From Planococcus antarcticus DSM 14505 (GTDB lineage: Bacteria > Bacillota > Bacilli > Bacillales_A > Planococcaceae): 64,000 bases of DNA. A program made the translations under genes and the position numbers. The notes beneath the pieces were generated by a model. It saw only the letters and a list, made by a program, of their open reading frames with translations, was not told where the DNA came from and did not search any database. The DNA lies in the NCBI RefSeq assembly GCF_001687565.2, contig NZ_CP016534.2:2422501-2486500 (forward strand), written 5' to 3'. The number at the start of each line of letters is the position of its first letter. The stretch's first letter is position 1. This document shows positions 13,438-23,719 of this stretch, piece after piece.

Positions 13438-13473
13438 TTTTTAAAGGTGTTCATTATTCGATTCGTTTTTTTA

Positions 13474-13503
13474 AGTATAAAGAAAGAAGATCCCTTTTGT
13501 CAA
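13474..13503 (-). promoter_or_regulatory. SigA-type promoter of the pyr operon
   Basis: TTGACA (13503-13498) and TATACT (13479-13474) on the minus strand with an 18-base spacer. The -35 box overlaps the last codons of rluD. Confidence 0.75.
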
Positions 13504-14414
13504 TCCTTGTCGCGAAGAGATTCTAGAAGTTCTGAAAATTCAGCTGGTGGCTCTGCAGAAAACTCCATGTATTCATTGGTTTTCGGATGAACAAATCCGA
13601 TGACTTCCGCGTGAAGAGCTTGGCCACCAACATCCATTGTTTTCTTCGGTCCATACTTTGGATCTCCAACAAGCGGATAACCAATGTATTTCATGTGAAC
13701 ACGGATTTGATGAGTTCTGCCTGTTTCCAAGCGGCATTCTACTAATGTGAAATCACCAAAACGTTCCAATACTCGGAAATGTGTTACGGCATGCTTTCCT
13801 TTATCCACAATTGCCATATTCTGGCGTTCTTTTGGATCGCGCGCTATCGGTGCCTGAATTGTTCCTTTATCATGAGGAATGTGACCATGTACCAATGCTA
13901 CGTATTTGCGGGTAACGGTCTTTTTCACTAATTGATCAACTAATGAAGTATGAGCAACGTCATTTTTCGCTACCATTAACAAGCCAGATGTATCTTTGTC
14001 GATTCGATGAACAATTCCAGGACGCACAACGCCATTGATTCCTGAAAGATCTGTACAGTGATGCATCAAGCCATTTACCAACGTTCCATCGGCGTGTCCT
14101 GGAGCCGGATGAACAACCATCCCTTTTGGTTTATTAACGACGAGTACGTCTTCGTCTTCATAGACAATCTCCAAATTCAAGTCCTCTGGCACTACATCCA
14201 GCTCTTCAAGCTCTGGAGGCGTAACAATAATGATATCCTGTAACCGTACTTTGTAATTTGGTTTTACGATAATGCCGTTGACTTTTACTGCGCCTTCTTT
14301 GACCCAGTTGGCGATCTGCGAGCGTGACCAATCTTCATCTATCGATGACACGGCTTTATCTACTCGTTCGCCTGCCATTTCTTCTGTAATTTCAATTGTT
14401 AAATCTTCCATCAT
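13500..14414 (-). CDS. rluD: Pseudouridine synthase, RluD family
   Basis: 304 aa RNA pseudouridine synthase (YlyB type). An N-terminal S4 RNA-binding domain (about residues 14-75, with RSQIANWVKEGAVKVNG) precedes the RsuA/RluA catalytic domain. The catalytic Asp is in GIVHRIDKDTSGLLMVAKN at about residue 140, and GRTHQIRVHMKYIGYPLVGD is the second family motif. Its exact rRNA target cannot be read from sequence; E. coli RluD acts on helix 69 of 23S rRNA. The start overlaps the lspA stop (TAATG), so the two genes are coupled; a second ATG follows at once at 14411. Confidence 0.92.
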   Translation of the reverse strand: MMEDLTIEITEEMAGERVDKAVSSIDEDWSRSQIANWVKEGAVKVNGIIVKPNYKVRLQDIIIVTPPELEELDVVPEDLNLEIVYEDEDVLVVNKPKGMVVHPAPGHADGTLVNGLMHHCTDLSGINGVVRPGIVHRIDKDTSGLLMVAKNDVAHTSLVDQLVKKTVTRKYVALVHGHIPHDKGTIQAPIARDPKERQNMAIVDKGKHAVTHFRVLERFGDFTLVECRLETGRTHQIRVHMKYIGYPLVGDPKYGPKKTMDVGGQALHAEVIGFVHPKTNEYMEFSAEPPAEFSELLESLRDKD

Positions 14415-14890
14415 TAAGACACCTTTTTCTTTTGTTGTTTTTCGTCATAAATAATAAAGATAATCATCAACACAACACCGATTGTTAAAGCAGCATCTGC
14501 AACATTAAATATCGGAAAATCGTATTTGATCACCGGAATCAGCACATCGACAAAATCGACGACTTCTCCGCGCAGCATCCGATCGATAAAATTGCCAACA
14601 GCTCCACCTAAGAGAACCATCAGGCTTAGCTGAAACAAAGGCTGTCCTTGTGCATGTTTATGAAAATAGTAAAGAATTCCGGTGATGACCGCCACGGTAA
14701 TGATGGCAAACAACCACATCTGCCCCTCAAGCATTCCCCACGCAGCCCCGCGGTTACGGTGCGACAGCCAGCCGAGGTAAGGATCAATTACCGAAATCCG
14801 TTCACCCAGTTCCATATTTTTCAGGACCAGCCATTTGGTCCATTGGTCTACTGCAATTATCACTAATGCGATTCCATAATAAATAAACAT
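14414..14890 (-). CDS. lspA: Lipoprotein signal peptidase (signal peptidase II)
   Basis: Membrane aspartyl protease that cleaves prolipoproteins before the lipidated cysteine. 158 aa with four hydrophobic segments. The two catalytic aspartates are in GGAVGNFIDRMLRGEVVDFV and FPIFNVADAALTIGV. Within this window CtaC (55 kb) is a probable substrate because it has a lipobox. It lies downstream of ileS and its terminator, and is coupled to rluD. Confidence 0.96.
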   Translation of the reverse strand: MFIYYGIALVIIAVDQWTKWLVLKNMELGERISVIDPYLGWLSHRNRGAAWGMLEGQMWLFAIITVAVITGILYYFHKHAQGQPLFQLSLMVLLGGAVGNFIDRMLRGEVVDFVDVLIPVIKYDFPIFNVADAALTIGVVLMIIFIIYDEKQQKKKVS

Positions 14891-14941
14891 CCATATCCTC
14901 CGTCAATTCATCAGTCAATCTATTTTAACACAATGTTGAGG

Positions 14942-14988
14942 AAAAAAGTAAAGGTCTGAAAAACCGGATACCCGGTTCTCCAGACCTC
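14942..14988 (-). terminator. Terminator after ileS
   Basis: Hairpin with outer stem AGGTCTG/CAGACCT and inner stem AACCGG/CCGGTT, followed by a T-rich tract on the minus strand. Confidence 0.75.
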
Positions 14989-15014
14989 TTCTGTTTATTA
15001 ATCTATGGTTTTGC

Positions 15015-17777
15015 TTAAGCGTACTGCGTTTCTACAACACTTGCGCAGCGAGGGCATAGGGCTGGATGTGCTTTGCTTTGGCCAATTTCTTCAGAAATTG
15101 TCCAGCAACGTTGACATTTTTCGCCTTCAGCTTTTTCGACTGTTACAGAAACTTCATTTAGTTGAACAGCATGTTCCGGAGCATTATCTTGTGTACCGCC
15201 GTATTCATATTTCGATACGATAAACAATTGAGCAAGATTTTCATCAATTGAAGCCAGTAATGTCGCAAGTTCTTCATTGCCGTAAACGGTCACTTTCGCT
15301 TCCAGAGATTTACCGATTGTTTTAGCTGCACGTGCTTCTTCTAATGCTTTCAACACATCGTCGCGAACGTCCATAAAGCGGCTCCACTTTTCATCAAGCC
15401 CTTCAAATGCCGCATTCGAAACAGCTTCTGGGAAGTCAGTCAATTGAACACTTTCTTCTTCTACAAAGCTCAAGTAAGACCATAGTTCATCCGCTGTATG
15501 AGGAATGATTGGTGCAGACAATTTCAAAATTGCCATCAACGAATCAAACATAACCGTTTGCATGGCACGACGGTGAGGATGATCTGCACTTTCGATATAG
15601 ACAACATCTTTCGCTACGTCTAAGTAGAACGAGCTTAGATCGTTAGCACAGTAATTGTTCAAGGCGTGATAGATTGTCGAGAATTCGTATGTTTCATACG
15701 ATTTCCGTACTGTTTCTACCATTTTTTGCAATTTCATCACCATGTATTGATCCATTTCACGCATGTCTTCAAATGCAACGCGGTGCTCTTTTTCGCTAAA
15801 GTCAGCTAAATTTCCGTGAAGGAATTTCAGCGTGTTGCGGATTTTCCGGTAAACTTCTGAAACTTGCTTGAAGTTTTCATCAGAAACACGAACATCTGCC
15901 GTATAATCTACAGAAGCAACCCAAAGACGCAGAATATCCGCTCCCATTTGGTTCATTACTTTTGACGGTACAATGACATTCCCAAGCGATTTACTCATTT
16001 TACGGCCATTGCCATCCAGAGTAAAACCATGGCTCAAGATGCCTTTATACGGTGCGATGCCATTGATAGCGACACTTGTCGTTAGTGAAGAGTTGAACCA
16101 GCCGCGGTATTGGTCAGATCCTTCAAGATAAAGATCTGCTGGATACTGCAAGTCTTCACGCTCTACAAGAACACCTTGGTGGGACGATCCAGAATCAAAC
16201 CAAACATCCATGATATCCGTTTCTCTAGTGAACAAGCCGTTCGGGCTGCTTGGATGAGTAAATCCTGGCGGTAATAATTCTGCGGCCGAACGCTCAAACC
16301 AAATGTTCGATCCGTTTTCACGGAACAAATCAGCAATATGGGCAATCGTTTCTTCTGTGATGATCGGATCGCCATTTTCAGCATAGAATACTGGAATCGG
16401 AACGCCCCATACACGTTGGCGCGAGATATTCCAATCGCCACGGTCGCGCAGCATATTGTAAAGACGCGTTTCGCCCCATGCTGGAGTGAACGAAGTTTCT
16501 CTGATAGCTTTTAGGATTTGGTCACGGAACGCATCAATCGATACAAACCATTGAGCCGTTGCACGATAGATTACCGGCTTTTTCGTCCGCCAGTCATGTG
16601 GGTACGAGTGTGTGATAAAAGAAAGTTTCTCAAGAGCGCCAGCATTATCCAACGCTTCCGTGATGGATTTGTTGGCTTTGTCGTAGAATTCGCCTTCAAA
16701 TCCAGGCGCTTCATCTGTCATAACTCCGCGCTCATCAACTGGACAAAGAACATCCAATCCGTATTTCTTGCCGATTAAGAAGTCATCTTCCCCGTGGCCA
16801 GGAGCTGTATGGACACAGCCTGTACCCGAATCTGTTGTAACATGTTCTCCAAGCATCACCAGTGAAGCGCGGTCGTATAATGGATGTTTTGTCAGGATAT
16901 GTTCCAATTCAGCTCCTTGTAATACGCGAATAACTTCGTAGTCTGTCCATTCCAATTCTTCGGCGACTTCTTTTAATAGCTCTTGTGCGACGATATAAAG
17001 AGAGCCATTTACGGAAACTTCCGCGTAATTCAATTTGGCATGCACAGAAATCCCAAGGTTTGCTGGGATTGTCCACGGTGTTGTTGTCCAGATTACTAAT
17101 TTTGTACCTTCCGCTAATACACCTTTACCGTCAGTAACAGGGAAAGACACGTAAATCGAAGGAGATTTTTTATCGTGATACTCAATTTCTGCTTCAGCAA
17201 GTGATGATTCACTTGACGGGGACCAATAAACGGGTTTTAATCCTTTATAGATATAGCCTTTATTGGCCATTTTACCGAACACTTCAATTTGACGCGCTTC
17301 GTATGCCGGTTTTAATGTGACGTAAGGATTGTCCCAATCACCGCGTACACCGATGCGTTTGAACTGAGAACGCTGACTATCGATTTGTTGATACGCATAT
17401 TCTTCGCATAGCTTACGGAATTCCGCTAACGACATTTCTTTACGGTTAACGCCTTTGTTTGTTAACGCTTGTTCAATCGGCAATCCGTGCGTATCCCAGC
17501 CTGGAACATATGGCGCATGAAAGCCCATCATAGAACGAGAACGGACGACCATATCTTTTAATACTTTGTTTAACGCATGACCCATATGCAAATCGCCGTT
17601 CGCATAGGGAGGTCCATCGTGAAGAATAAAGAAAGGACGGTCTTTCGTCCGGTCTAATACTTTTTTGTAAATGTCCATCTCTTCCCACTTTTGTTGCATT
17701 TCCGGTTCCCGGTTTGGCAAATTGCCGCGCATTGGAAAATCGGTTTTCGGCATTAATAACGTATCTTTGTATTCCAT
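15015..17777 (-). CDS. ileS: Isoleucyl-tRNA synthetase
   Basis: Class I aminoacyl-tRNA synthetase, 920 aa. The HIGH-type motif is [20 protein letters not shown] (HMGH near residue 64), the KMSKS motif [12 protein letters not shown] is near residue 594, an editing domain lies between them, and the C-terminal zinc site is CQRCW plus CPRCA. The ATG at 17777 has AGGAGG 7 bases upstream and gives [20 protein letters not shown], in line with B. subtilis. An ATG at 17798 in the same frame would put that ribosome site inside the gene. Expression is controlled by the T-box upstream. Confidence 0.97.
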   Translation of the reverse strand: MEYKDTLLMPKTDFPMRGNLPNREPEMQQKWEEMDIYKKVLDRTKDRPFFILHDGPPYANGDLHMGHALNKVLKDMVVRSRSMMGFHAPYVPGWDTHGLPIEQALTNKGVNRKEMSLAEFRKLCEEYAYQQIDSQRSQFKRIGVRGDWDNPYVTLKPAYEARQIEVFGKMANKGYIYKGLKPVYWSPSSESSLAEAEIEYHDKKSPSIYVSFPVTDGKGVLAEGTKLVIWTTTPWTIPANLGISVHAKLNYAEVSVNGSLYIVAQELLKEVAEELEWTDYEVIRVLQGAELEHILTKHPLYDRASLVMLGEHVTTDSGTGCVHTAPGHGEDDFLIGKKYGLDVLCPVDERGVMTDEAPGFEGEFYDKANKSITEALDNAGALEKLSFITHSYPHDWRTKKPVIYRATAQWFVSIDAFRDQILKAIRETSFTPAWGETRLYNMLRDRGDWNISRQRVWGVPIPVFYAENGDPIITEETIAHIADLFRENGSNIWFERSAAELLPPGFTHPSSPNGLFTRETDIMDVWFDSGSSHQGVLVEREDLQYPADLYLEGSDQYRGWFNSSLTTSVAINGIAPYKGILSHGFTLDGNGRKMSKSLGNVIVPSKVMNQMGADILRLWVASVDYTADVRVSDENFKQVSEVYRKIRNTLKFLHGNLADFSEKEHRVAFEDMREMDQYMVMKLQKMVETVRKSYETYEFSTIYHALNNYCANDLSSFYLDVAKDVVYIESADHPHRRAMQTVMFDSLMAILKLSAPIIPHTADELWSYLSFVEEESVQLTDFPEAVSNAAFEGLDEKWSRFMDVRDDVLKALEEARAAKTIGKSLEAKVTVYGNEELATLLASIDENLAQLFIVSKYEYGGTQDNAPEHAVQLNEVSVTVEKAEGEKCQRCWTISEEIGQSKAHPALCPRCASVVETQYA

Positions 17778-17801
17778 TTCTATTCCTCCTGTAGGCATAA
17801 T

Positions 17802-18041
17802 AAAAAGCCCTCATCCCTGGAAAGGGACGAGAAGCTTTGACTCGCGGTACCACCCTTGTTGCAGCTAGATGGCTGCCACTCGATCACCGTAACGTGGCGT
17901 AGACGAAATTGGGTACTGTCGTTCACCAATTCTGCTCAAGAGTGATTTTCATCCATGCGTCCGTATCAGGCTTTCACTATCCCTGATTCGCTAAATCGTC
18001 CTTGCATAGCCTACTGTCTCTATCAGCGCGTTTTTTTGTAT
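17802..18041 (-). ncRNA. T-box leader, isoleucine specific
   Basis: The minus-strand leader contains the conserved T-box sequence AGGGTGGTACCGCG (17856-17843) followed by a terminator hairpin CTCGTCCCT/AGGGATGAG and a T run (17835-17802). In Stem I the segment GAAAATCACTCTTGAGC holds the likely specifier codon ATC (17946-17944), which pairs with tRNA-Ile and fits the gene downstream. Uncharged tRNA would favour the antiterminator. Confidence 0.92.
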
Positions 18042-18047
18042 GTCGTA

Positions 18048-18076
18048 ATTATAGAAGTAGAAAGTCTCAGAGTCAA
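18048..18076 (-). promoter_or_regulatory. SigA-type promoter of ileS
   Basis: TTGACT (18076-18071), 17-base spacer and TATAAT (18053-18048) on the minus strand. The -35 box overlaps the divIVA stop codon. Confidence 0.85.
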
Positions 18077-18594
18077 GAGTTCGACTCTTCTTTGTCCTTC
18101 TCGATTTTCTCTAAGTTCTGAGTATCGATATCGTATTCTAATAAGGTTTCCCAATCATCTGTTTCGATCAAATCCAATTGGGCTTCGACTAGCATTTTAA
18201 AGCGATTTTTGAAAATACGTGATTGCTTTTTCAACTCTTCAATTTCTGTCGCGATGCGGCGTGCTTTAGTCAACGACTCATTGACGATGCGGTCCGCATT
18301 CTTCTCTGCTTCCTTGATAATCAATTCGGCTTCTTTCTGCGAGTTGCGACGCACTTCTTCTGAAGCTTCTTGGGCCACAAAAATCGATTTTTGTAATGTC
18401 GATTCAATTGTATTGAAATGACCAACCCGCTCATCGGTAGTACGCAAACGTTCTTCAAGTGTTGACTTATCTTTCAGTAGGATTTCATAATCTCTCATAA
18501 CTTGTTCCAGGAATTCATTTACTTCATCTTCCTGATATCCTCGGAATGCTCGGCTGAATTCTTTGTTATGTATATCTAACGGGGATAATGGCAT
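18073..18594 (-). CDS. divIVA: Cell division initiation protein DivIVA
   Basis: Coiled-coil protein that binds negatively curved membrane at the septum and poles and recruits other factors. 173 aa. The conserved N-terminal lipid-binding domain is PLSPLDIHNKEFSRAFRGYQ, followed by EDEVNEFLEQVMRDYE and a long coiled coil up to about residue 150. It has its own promoter (18633-18661) and follows ylmH in the usual ylm-divIVA order. In B. subtilis it acts with MinJ or with sporulation proteins; those partners are not in this window. Confidence 0.96.
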   Translation of the reverse strand: MPLSPLDIHNKEFSRAFRGYQEDEVNEFLEQVMRDYEILLKDKSTLEERLRTTDERVGHFNTIESTLQKSIFVAQEASEEVRRNSQKEAELIIKEAEKNADRIVNESLTKARRIATEIEELKKQSRIFKNRFKMLVEAQLDLIETDDWETLLEYDIDTQNLEKIEKDKEESNS

Positions 18595-18632
18595 TGAGTA
18601 AACCTCTCCTTAACTTGTCATCTTATCTTTCT

Positions 18633-18661
18633 ATTATACAGTTCATGACATTAAATTTCAG
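18633..18661 (-). promoter_or_regulatory. Promoter of divIVA
   Basis: CTGAAA (18661-18656), 17-base spacer and a perfect TATAAT (18638-18633) on the minus strand, about 40 bases before the divIVA start. Confidence 0.7.
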
Positions 18662-18688
18662 TATTATTTTGCATTTTCTCAAAGCTGC

Positions 18689-19474
18689 CTAGTTTTTAGC
18701 TTCCAGGCGGCCAACCTGCAATCGTACTTTGTCCTTTTTAGTGCGGCCTTCGATCATAATCAACCGCACACGTCCGTAGCCTCTTGAAGAAATCATATCC
18801 GATTCGTGCAGTTCGAATGATGGCTGCTCCTGGAGAGTCCAGTTGACTTTTACTTTTCCTCCATGAATCAGTGCAGACGCTTTCTGGCGGGAAATATTAT
18901 AGACCGAACTCATAACCGTATCCAGTCGCATCGAGCTGACCGTATACGATTCTTCTGTCCATTCTTCGCTCGTATCGATCAATTGCTCTATTTCTGTTAC
19001 TTCATTTAATTGAATTTTCACCTTCGCAGCGCTGATAAAATTACTTTCCAGATACGGACTGATTTCATTCATAACAGCGAGTTGGACACGTTCATTGTCG
19101 ATACGGATATCTCCGAATTTGCTGCGATCGAGCCCGAGTGACATCAATGATCCTAAAATATCTGGATGGCGCAAATTGACAAATTTTGACGGATATTTCA
19201 ATTCAAAAACTGTAATACTGAAATCTTCTTGTTGCGGTTCAAAATAAGAAGGATACAGCAATACCCGCTGTCTTTCTGCATTTTTAAAAACCCCCGAAGA
19301 CATCATTTCCACATCACTCGATCCCATCACGGCCTCGACGATAAAACGCTGGCGAGGATCCAGAAAGTCAGTTAGCTTTGGTGAATAACGATCTTCCACT
19401 TCACGAAGCCATCCTGATACCTGTTCGATAAACTGCTGCTCTTCTTTTCTGAAATGTTGAAATATCTCTTCCAT
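18689..19474 (-). CDS. ylmH: YlmH, S4-domain RNA-binding protein
   Basis: 261 aa. The N-terminal two thirds are the YlmH domain (VEDRYSPKLTDFLDPRQRFI, ELKYPSKFVNLRHPDILGSL), and the C-terminal third is an S4 domain with RLDTVMSSVYNISRQKASAL and GKVKVNW. Homologues bind ribosomes; a role in ribosome-associated quality control has been reported for B. subtilis YlmH (recalled). It sits between ylmG and divIVA as in most Firmicutes. A terminator lies between ylmG and this gene, so it may depend on read-through or an unseen promoter. Confidence 0.92.
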   Translation of the reverse strand: MEEIFQHFRKEEQQFIEQVSGWLREVEDRYSPKLTDFLDPRQRFIVEAVMGSSDVEMMSSGVFKNAERQRVLLYPSYFEPQQEDFSITVFELKYPSKFVNLRHPDILGSLMSLGLDRSKFGDIRIDNERVQLAVMNEISPYLESNFISAAKVKIQLNEVTEIEQLIDTSEEWTEESYTVSSMRLDTVMSSVYNISRQKASALIHGGKVKVNWTLQEQPSFELHESDMISSRGYGRVRLIMIEGRTKKDKVRLQVGRLEAKN

Positions 19475-19510
19475 GCAAATGCTCCTTCACGTTTGATCCG
19501 TTTTTCAAGA

Positions 19511-19538
19511 GAAAAACCTCACGTGACGTGAGGTTTTG
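19511..19538 (-). terminator. Hairpin between ylmG and ylmH
   Basis: AAAACCTCACG / CGTGAGGTTTT hairpin with T-rich flank directly after the ylmG stop; probably a partial terminator, since ylmH follows in the same direction. Confidence 0.7.
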
Positions 19539-19540
19539 AA

Positions 19541-19804
19541 TTAAATGAGGTAACCAGCCAGTACAAGAATACCTTGGCTTGCTAAACTTAAAGTGAAAAT
19601 CGCAACAATCGGTGAAATGTCGATCATGCCGATTGGCGGAATAAAGCGTCTGAATATATCCAAATACGGATCCGTGATTTTGGAAATCATTTGGCCGAAT
19701 CCCGATTCCTTGATGCTTGGCACCCAACTCATGAAGACGCTGACAATCAGGATATAGAAATAGATGTTAATTGCCGAAAGCAATAAATCCACAAATACTG
19801 TCAT
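19541..19804 (-). CDS. ylmG: YggT family membrane protein YlmG
   Basis: 87 aa with two hydrophobic segments (LLSAINIYFYILIVSVFMSW and SPIVAIFTLSLASQGILVLAG) around a soluble loop with the family motif DPYLDIFRRFIPPIG. The function in bacteria is unclear; plastid relatives affect nucleoid distribution. It follows sepF in the division-linked ylm cluster. Confidence 0.9.
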   Translation of the reverse strand: MTVFVDLLLSAINIYFYILIVSVFMSWVPSIKESGFGQMISKITDPYLDIFRRFIPPIGMIDISPIVAIFTLSLASQGILVLAGYLI

Positions 19805-19824
19805 ATTATTTTAAGGCACCTCTC

Positions 19825-20304
19825 TTATTGTTGATCATCGTAATAATAATCTGAAATAGCGCCATCCACTTCTACAGTGTCTGGTACACACAGGAAGATG
19901 TCAGTTCCGATGCGTTGAATATCTCCGCCAAGGGCATAAACTGTTCCACTTAAAAAGTCGATGATTCGAAGACCCTGATCTTTTTCGATACGCTGCAGAT
20001 TGACAACTACAGCTTGCTTGCTTTTCAAGCTTTCTGCAATATCCTGTGCTTCAGCATAAACTCTTGGTTCTGCCAAGCTGACTTTTGAAGATTTTGAAGC
20101 ACTCTGCAAACTGACTAAATTAGGCACAATGGTCTCCTCCACTTTCTGGCGCCGTTCTTTCGGTACTTTTTTCGGCTCTTGCATTGCAGCCGGTTTTTCA
20201 TACCGCGGTGCTGGCTTTTGTTGTGTTGCAGATTGTTCCTGCGCTTGTTCTTCTTCGTACTCATCTAAATAAAAGAAATTTTTGAATTTATTTTTCACAC
20301 TCAT
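19825..20304 (-). CDS. sepF: Cell division protein SepF
   Basis: Membrane-associated partner of FtsZ that tethers and bundles it. 159 aa. The N-terminal part is the amphipathic membrane-targeting segment ([18 protein letters not shown]), followed by a charged linker rich in Gln, Lys and Pro. The conserved C-terminal FtsZ-binding domain has [38 protein letters not shown] and [12 protein letters not shown]. The start overlaps the ylmE stop (ATGA). Confidence 0.95.
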   Translation of the reverse strand: MSVKNKFKNFFYLDEYEEEQAQEQSATQQKPAPRYEKPAAMQEPKKVPKERRQKVEETIVPNLVSLQSASKSSKVSLAEPRVYAEAQDIAESLKSKQAVVVNLQRIEKDQGLRIIDFLSGTVYALGGDIQRIGTDIFLCVPDTVEVDGAISDYYYDDQQ

Positions 20305-20972
20305 CGCTTTGCCTCACTTTCTGCCCCCACCAACGCTGTTCCAATCCGGACGAAACTTGCCCCTTCCTGAGCAGCAATTAAGTAATCATTGGACATGCCC
20401 ATGGAGCATTCTGTGCATGGTGCATGGGTCCATTGTTTTTCTGACACTTGGAGTTGGAGTGATTTTAATCCTTTAAATGCCTCGCGAATAGCAAGCTCAT
20501 CCGTCGTATTCGGCGCCATCGTCATTAACCCAACTACCTGGATTTTGTCATAAATCTCAAGTGATTTGATGAAATCAATTGTTTCGTTAGGTGCAATCCC
20601 GCTTTTTGACTCTTCGCCAGAAACATTCACCTGAACAAAACACTTGACTTGGTTGCTTGCCCGTTTTTGGATTTCTTTCGCCAAGCTCGAGCGGTCCAAG
20701 GAATGTAGATAATCAATTTCATTGATGACGTCTTTTACTTTTCTAGTTTGCAGATTGCCAATATAATGCCAAGACACACTTTCATCTATTGCTTCAAGTT
20801 TTTGCGATAATCCTTCAGGACGATTTTCACCTAAATGACAAATTCCCGCTCGGATCGCTTCCTTCGTGCGTTCCACGCCTACTTGTTTTGTAACTGCAAT
20901 AATTTGTATGCCGTGCTTAACGGCGTTTAGCTGTTCGCTTATTTCTTCAAAGACTGGTTTCATAGGTTTCAT
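20301..20972 (-). CDS. ylmE: PLP homeostasis protein, YggS/YlmE family
   Basis: 223 aa single-domain protein related to alanine racemase domain I. The PLP lysine is in [29 protein letters not shown] and [14 protein letters not shown] are family motifs, and [20 protein letters not shown] is the phosphate-binding end. Members bind PLP without catalysis and affect vitamin B6 and amino acid balance. Here it directly follows ftsZ; ylmC and ylmD, which stand between them in B. subtilis, are missing. Confidence 0.93.
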   Translation of the reverse strand: MKPMKPVFEEISEQLNAVKHGIQIIAVTKQVGVERTKEAIRAGICHLGENRPEGLSQKLEAIDESVSWHYIGNLQTRKVKDVINEIDYLHSLDRSSLAKEIQKRASNQVKCFVQVNVSGEESKSGIAPNETIDFIKSLEIYDKIQVVGLMTMAPNTTDELAIREAFKGLKSLQLQVSEKQWTHAPCTECSMGMSNDYLIAAQEGASFVRIGTALVGAESEAKR

Positions 20973-21047
20973 ACATTCACAACTTTTCTATAGGTGGTCA
21001 ATCTATTATAACAAGATTTGGCTGATTTATCAATTAAGCCTGACACC

Positions 21048-21078
21048 AAAAAAACAGCTGCCCAACCGGCAGCTGTTT
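21048..21078 (-). terminator. Terminator after ftsZ
   Basis: 11-bp stem AAACAGCTGCC / GGCAGCTGTTT with a short loop and a run of T on the minus strand, four bases after the ftsZ stop. Confidence 0.88.
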
Positions 21079-21081
21079 GGA

Positions 21082-22275
21082 TTAACGTCTCTTTTGACGA
21101 TTGCGTAAAAATGTTGGAATATCCAATGCGTCATCGTTATTTTTTTCCTGTCTTTGCGGTTCTTGATTGTAATAAGGAGGCTGTTCTTCACGGCGCTGCT
21201 CGTCGCGGCGTTGATCTTCACGACGAGCATCACGGATTGAAGGAGCCGGAGACTGTTGCTGAATCGATTGTACGCGACTTGAATTTAATCCGGATCCTCT
21301 TGGCGTTCTTGGTTGCAACTGCTCTTCATTAAAACCAGTAGCAATAACCGTCACAATGATTTCATCTTTCAAATTATCGTTGATAACAGAACCGAAAATC
21401 ATATTTACTTCTTCGTCAGAAGCTGAAGCTACAATATCAGCTGCTTCTTGTACTTCATATAGGCTAAGGTTCGATCCCCCCGTAATATTCATCAGGACGC
21501 CTTTTGCACCATCAACAGAAACTTCAAGCAACGGGCTAGAAACAGCTTTTTTAGCAGCTTCTGAAGCACGATTTTCTCCTGAAGATACTCCGATTCCCAT
21601 TAATGCAGAACCTTTGTTGGACATAATTGTTTTTACATCGGCAAAATCCAAGTTGATCAGTCCGGGAACGGCGATCAAATCGGAAATACCAGATACTCCT
21701 TGGCGAAGCACGTTGTCCGCTTCACGGAATGCTTCAAGCATTGGTGTATTTTTGTCGACGATTTCAAGAAGTCGATCATTCGGGATGACGATTAATGTAT
21801 CAACAGATTCTTTCATAGTAGAAATCCCGCCGATTGCTTGTGTTGAACGTTTACGGCCCTCGAAAGTAAATGGACGTGTTACAACACCAACAGTTAACGC
21901 ACCAAGTTCTTTGGCAATCCCGGCAATAACAGGTGCTGCTCCAGTACCCGTTCCGCCGCCCATACCTGCTGTTACGAAAACCATGTCGGCTCCGCGCAAA
22001 GCTTCTTCGATTTGTTCTTTGCTTTCTTCTGCTGCTTTTTTACCTACATCAGGATTAGCTCCAGCACCAAGTCCGCGCGTTAATTTCCCGCCGATTTGAA
22101 GGCGTACTTCTGCTTTTGAAAGGTTCAAAGCTTGTGCATCCGTGTTTACTGCAATAAATTCTACACCTTGAACTCCATGCTCGATCATGCGGTTTACAGC
22201 GTTATTACCGCCACCACCTACACCGATAACTTTAATTACGGCCAGTGCGTCAATATTTGTATCAAATTCCAACAT
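21082..22275 (-). CDS. ftsZ: Cell division protein FtsZ
   Basis: Tubulin-like GTPase that forms the division ring. 397 aa: GTP-binding G1 region [16 protein letters not shown], the tubulin signature [13 protein letters not shown] near residue 105, the T7 synergy loop ([13 protein letters not shown]), a Gln/Arg-rich disordered linker from about residue 315, and the C-terminal peptide [13 protein letters not shown] that binds FtsA, SepF and EzrA. It follows ftsA after 58 bases and is followed by a strong terminator. Confidence 0.98.
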   Translation of the reverse strand: MLEFDTNIDALAVIKVIGVGGGGNNAVNRMIEHGVQGVEFIAVNTDAQALNLSKAEVRLQIGGKLTRGLGAGANPDVGKKAAEESKEQIEEALRGADMVFVTAGMGGGTGTGAAPVIAGIAKELGALTVGVVTRPFTFEGRKRSTQAIGGISTMKESVDTLIVIPNDRLLEIVDKNTPMLEAFREADNVLRQGVSGISDLIAVPGLINLDFADVKTIMSNKGSALMGIGVSSGENRASEAAKKAVSSPLLEVSVDGAKGVLMNITGGSNLSLYEVQEAADIVASASDEEVNMIFGSVINDNLKDEIIVTVIATGFNEEQLQPRTPRGSGLNSSRVQSIQQQSPAPSIRDARREDQRRDEQRREEQPPYYNQEPQRQEKNNDDALDIPTFLRNRQKRR

Positions 22276-22333
22276 TCTTTTTCCTCCTAAAATTGCTTAG
22301 CTTTTATGATGCAAGCTAGATACAATGTTGATT

Positions 22334-23617
22334 TTATTCAAAGAATCGATCAAACATCTTCTTGGCTTTAGTTACGACACCTTCGGAATTTTGTTTTGGC
22401 TGTTTTTGTTTCTTAGGCTGCTGTACTTCCTGATGCTCCATTTTTGCAGCTCCTGAAACAGCTCCGCCATTCCCTACACGGCCATAGAAGACATCTTCCA
22501 TGTACGCATATTGAATCAGGCCAACTGCCGTCGTGTATTGAGGTTCGCGAACTCCAATGAATTCTGGAGTAAACAAACGGACACGTGTCTGTAGGATATT
22601 CCGTGCAAGTTCAGGCAAACCATCTAATTTGGCCATACCACCAGTTAAAACGACTCCTCCTGGCAGGTCTTGGACACCCAGACGATAAAATTCATCTAAA
22701 ATCAGTTCGAAAAGTTCTTCCAGGCGAACTCCGATTATTTCAGATATGTATTTTTGGTTATATTGTTCGGTTGAATCCGATCCGATGACCGGTACCTCAA
22801 AAACTTCATCTTCTGAAGCATCTTCAAAAAATGCATGACCATGTTCGAGTTTGATTTTTTCAGCTTGATCTGTCGGTGTCTTTAAAATGATGGACAAATC
22901 TTTTGTAACGTGGTCGCCTCCAACTGGAATTACAGAAGAAGCAGTCAAGTGGCCTTCTTGGAAGATGGCAATAGATGTGGAACCTCCACCGATATCGATA
23001 CACGCTGTACCATGACTTTTCTCGTCTTCAGTCAATGCATAGCTTCCTGCAGCAAGTGGCTGTACGTAAATATCACGAATTTCAAGTCCAGCTCTTTCTA
23101 CACAGCGCAAGACGTTGTGTAAAATAGTTTTTGAAGTTGTCACCATTGTACCATCCATTTCGAGACGGATACCAATCATGCCCCGTGGATCTTTGATTTC
23201 ACCCAAATGATCGACAATGTACTGCTCAGGAATGATGTTTACTAATTCTCGTTCTGGTGGAATTGACATTACTTGAGCAGCTTCTAGAACACGATCTAAA
23301 TCGTCGTCGGTAATTTCCCGATTTTCACTATTCACTGCCACAATTCCTTTAACAGGCTGTAGCACTGCTTTGTTTGCAGGAATTCCTAATACAACTTCAT
23401 GAATCGATTTGCCAATCATGCGTTCTGCTTGATCGACAGCTTTTTTAATGGACTGCACCGTTGCATCTATGTCAACAATCGCACCTTTTTTAATCCCATT
23501 GGATTTTACATTTCCGACGCCGATTACATTCAGTGACTTGTTGGCCATTTCCCCGATTAAAACTTTAACGGATGACGAACCGATATCTAGACTAACGTAT
23601 AATTCTGATTGACTCAA
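22334..23617 (-). CDS. ftsA: Cell division protein FtsA
   Basis: Actin-like protein that anchors FtsZ to the membrane. 427 aa. Phosphate-binding motifs are YVSLDIGSSSVKVLIGEM at the N-terminus and ACIDIGGGSTSIAIF in the middle; GGVVLTGGMAKLDGL is the adenosine motif. The end KAKKMFDRFFE is the amphipathic membrane-targeting helix. The start is a TTG with AAGGAGGTG 7 bases upstream. The 1C domain is present (residues about 85-165). Confidence 0.97.
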   Translation of the reverse strand: MSQSELYVSLDIGSSSVKVLIGEMANKSLNVIGVGNVKSNGIKKGAIVDIDATVQSIKKAVDQAERMIGKSIHEVVLGIPANKAVLQPVKGIVAVNSENREITDDDLDRVLEAAQVMSIPPERELVNIIPEQYIVDHLGEIKDPRGMIGIRLEMDGTMVTTSKTILHNVLRCVERAGLEIRDIYVQPLAAGSYALTEDEKSHGTACIDIGGGSTSIAIFQEGHLTASSVIPVGGDHVTKDLSIILKTPTDQAEKIKLEHGHAFFEDASEDEVFEVPVIGSDSTEQYNQKYISEIIGVRLEELFELILDEFYRLGVQDLPGGVVLTGGMAKLDGLPELARNILQTRVRLFTPEFIGVREPQYTTAVGLIQYAYMEDVFYGRVGNGGAVSGAAKMEHQEVQQPKKQKQPKQNSEGVVTKAKKMFDRFFE

Positions 23618-23652
23618 TTCGTGGCACCTCCTTATTAAACTGCTATACTTAT

Positions 23653-23681
23653 ATTCTATTGTAAATTGTGCACCTTGTCTA
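23653..23681 (-). promoter_or_regulatory. Candidate promoter of ftsA-ftsZ
   Basis: TAGACA (23681-23676), 17-base spacer and TAGAAT (23658-23653) on the minus strand, 36 bases before the ftsA start; each box differs from consensus by one base. Confidence 0.65.
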
Positions 23682-23719
23682 AGAAAATCGCAAAACTTAG
23701 AAAAATTTCCTTTGATTGT

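Noticed and set aside
21356..22099. 247-residue plus-strand frame inside ftsZ
   Set aside because: It is antisense to the conserved GTPase part of ftsZ, has no ribosome site and arises from codon bias of the real gene.
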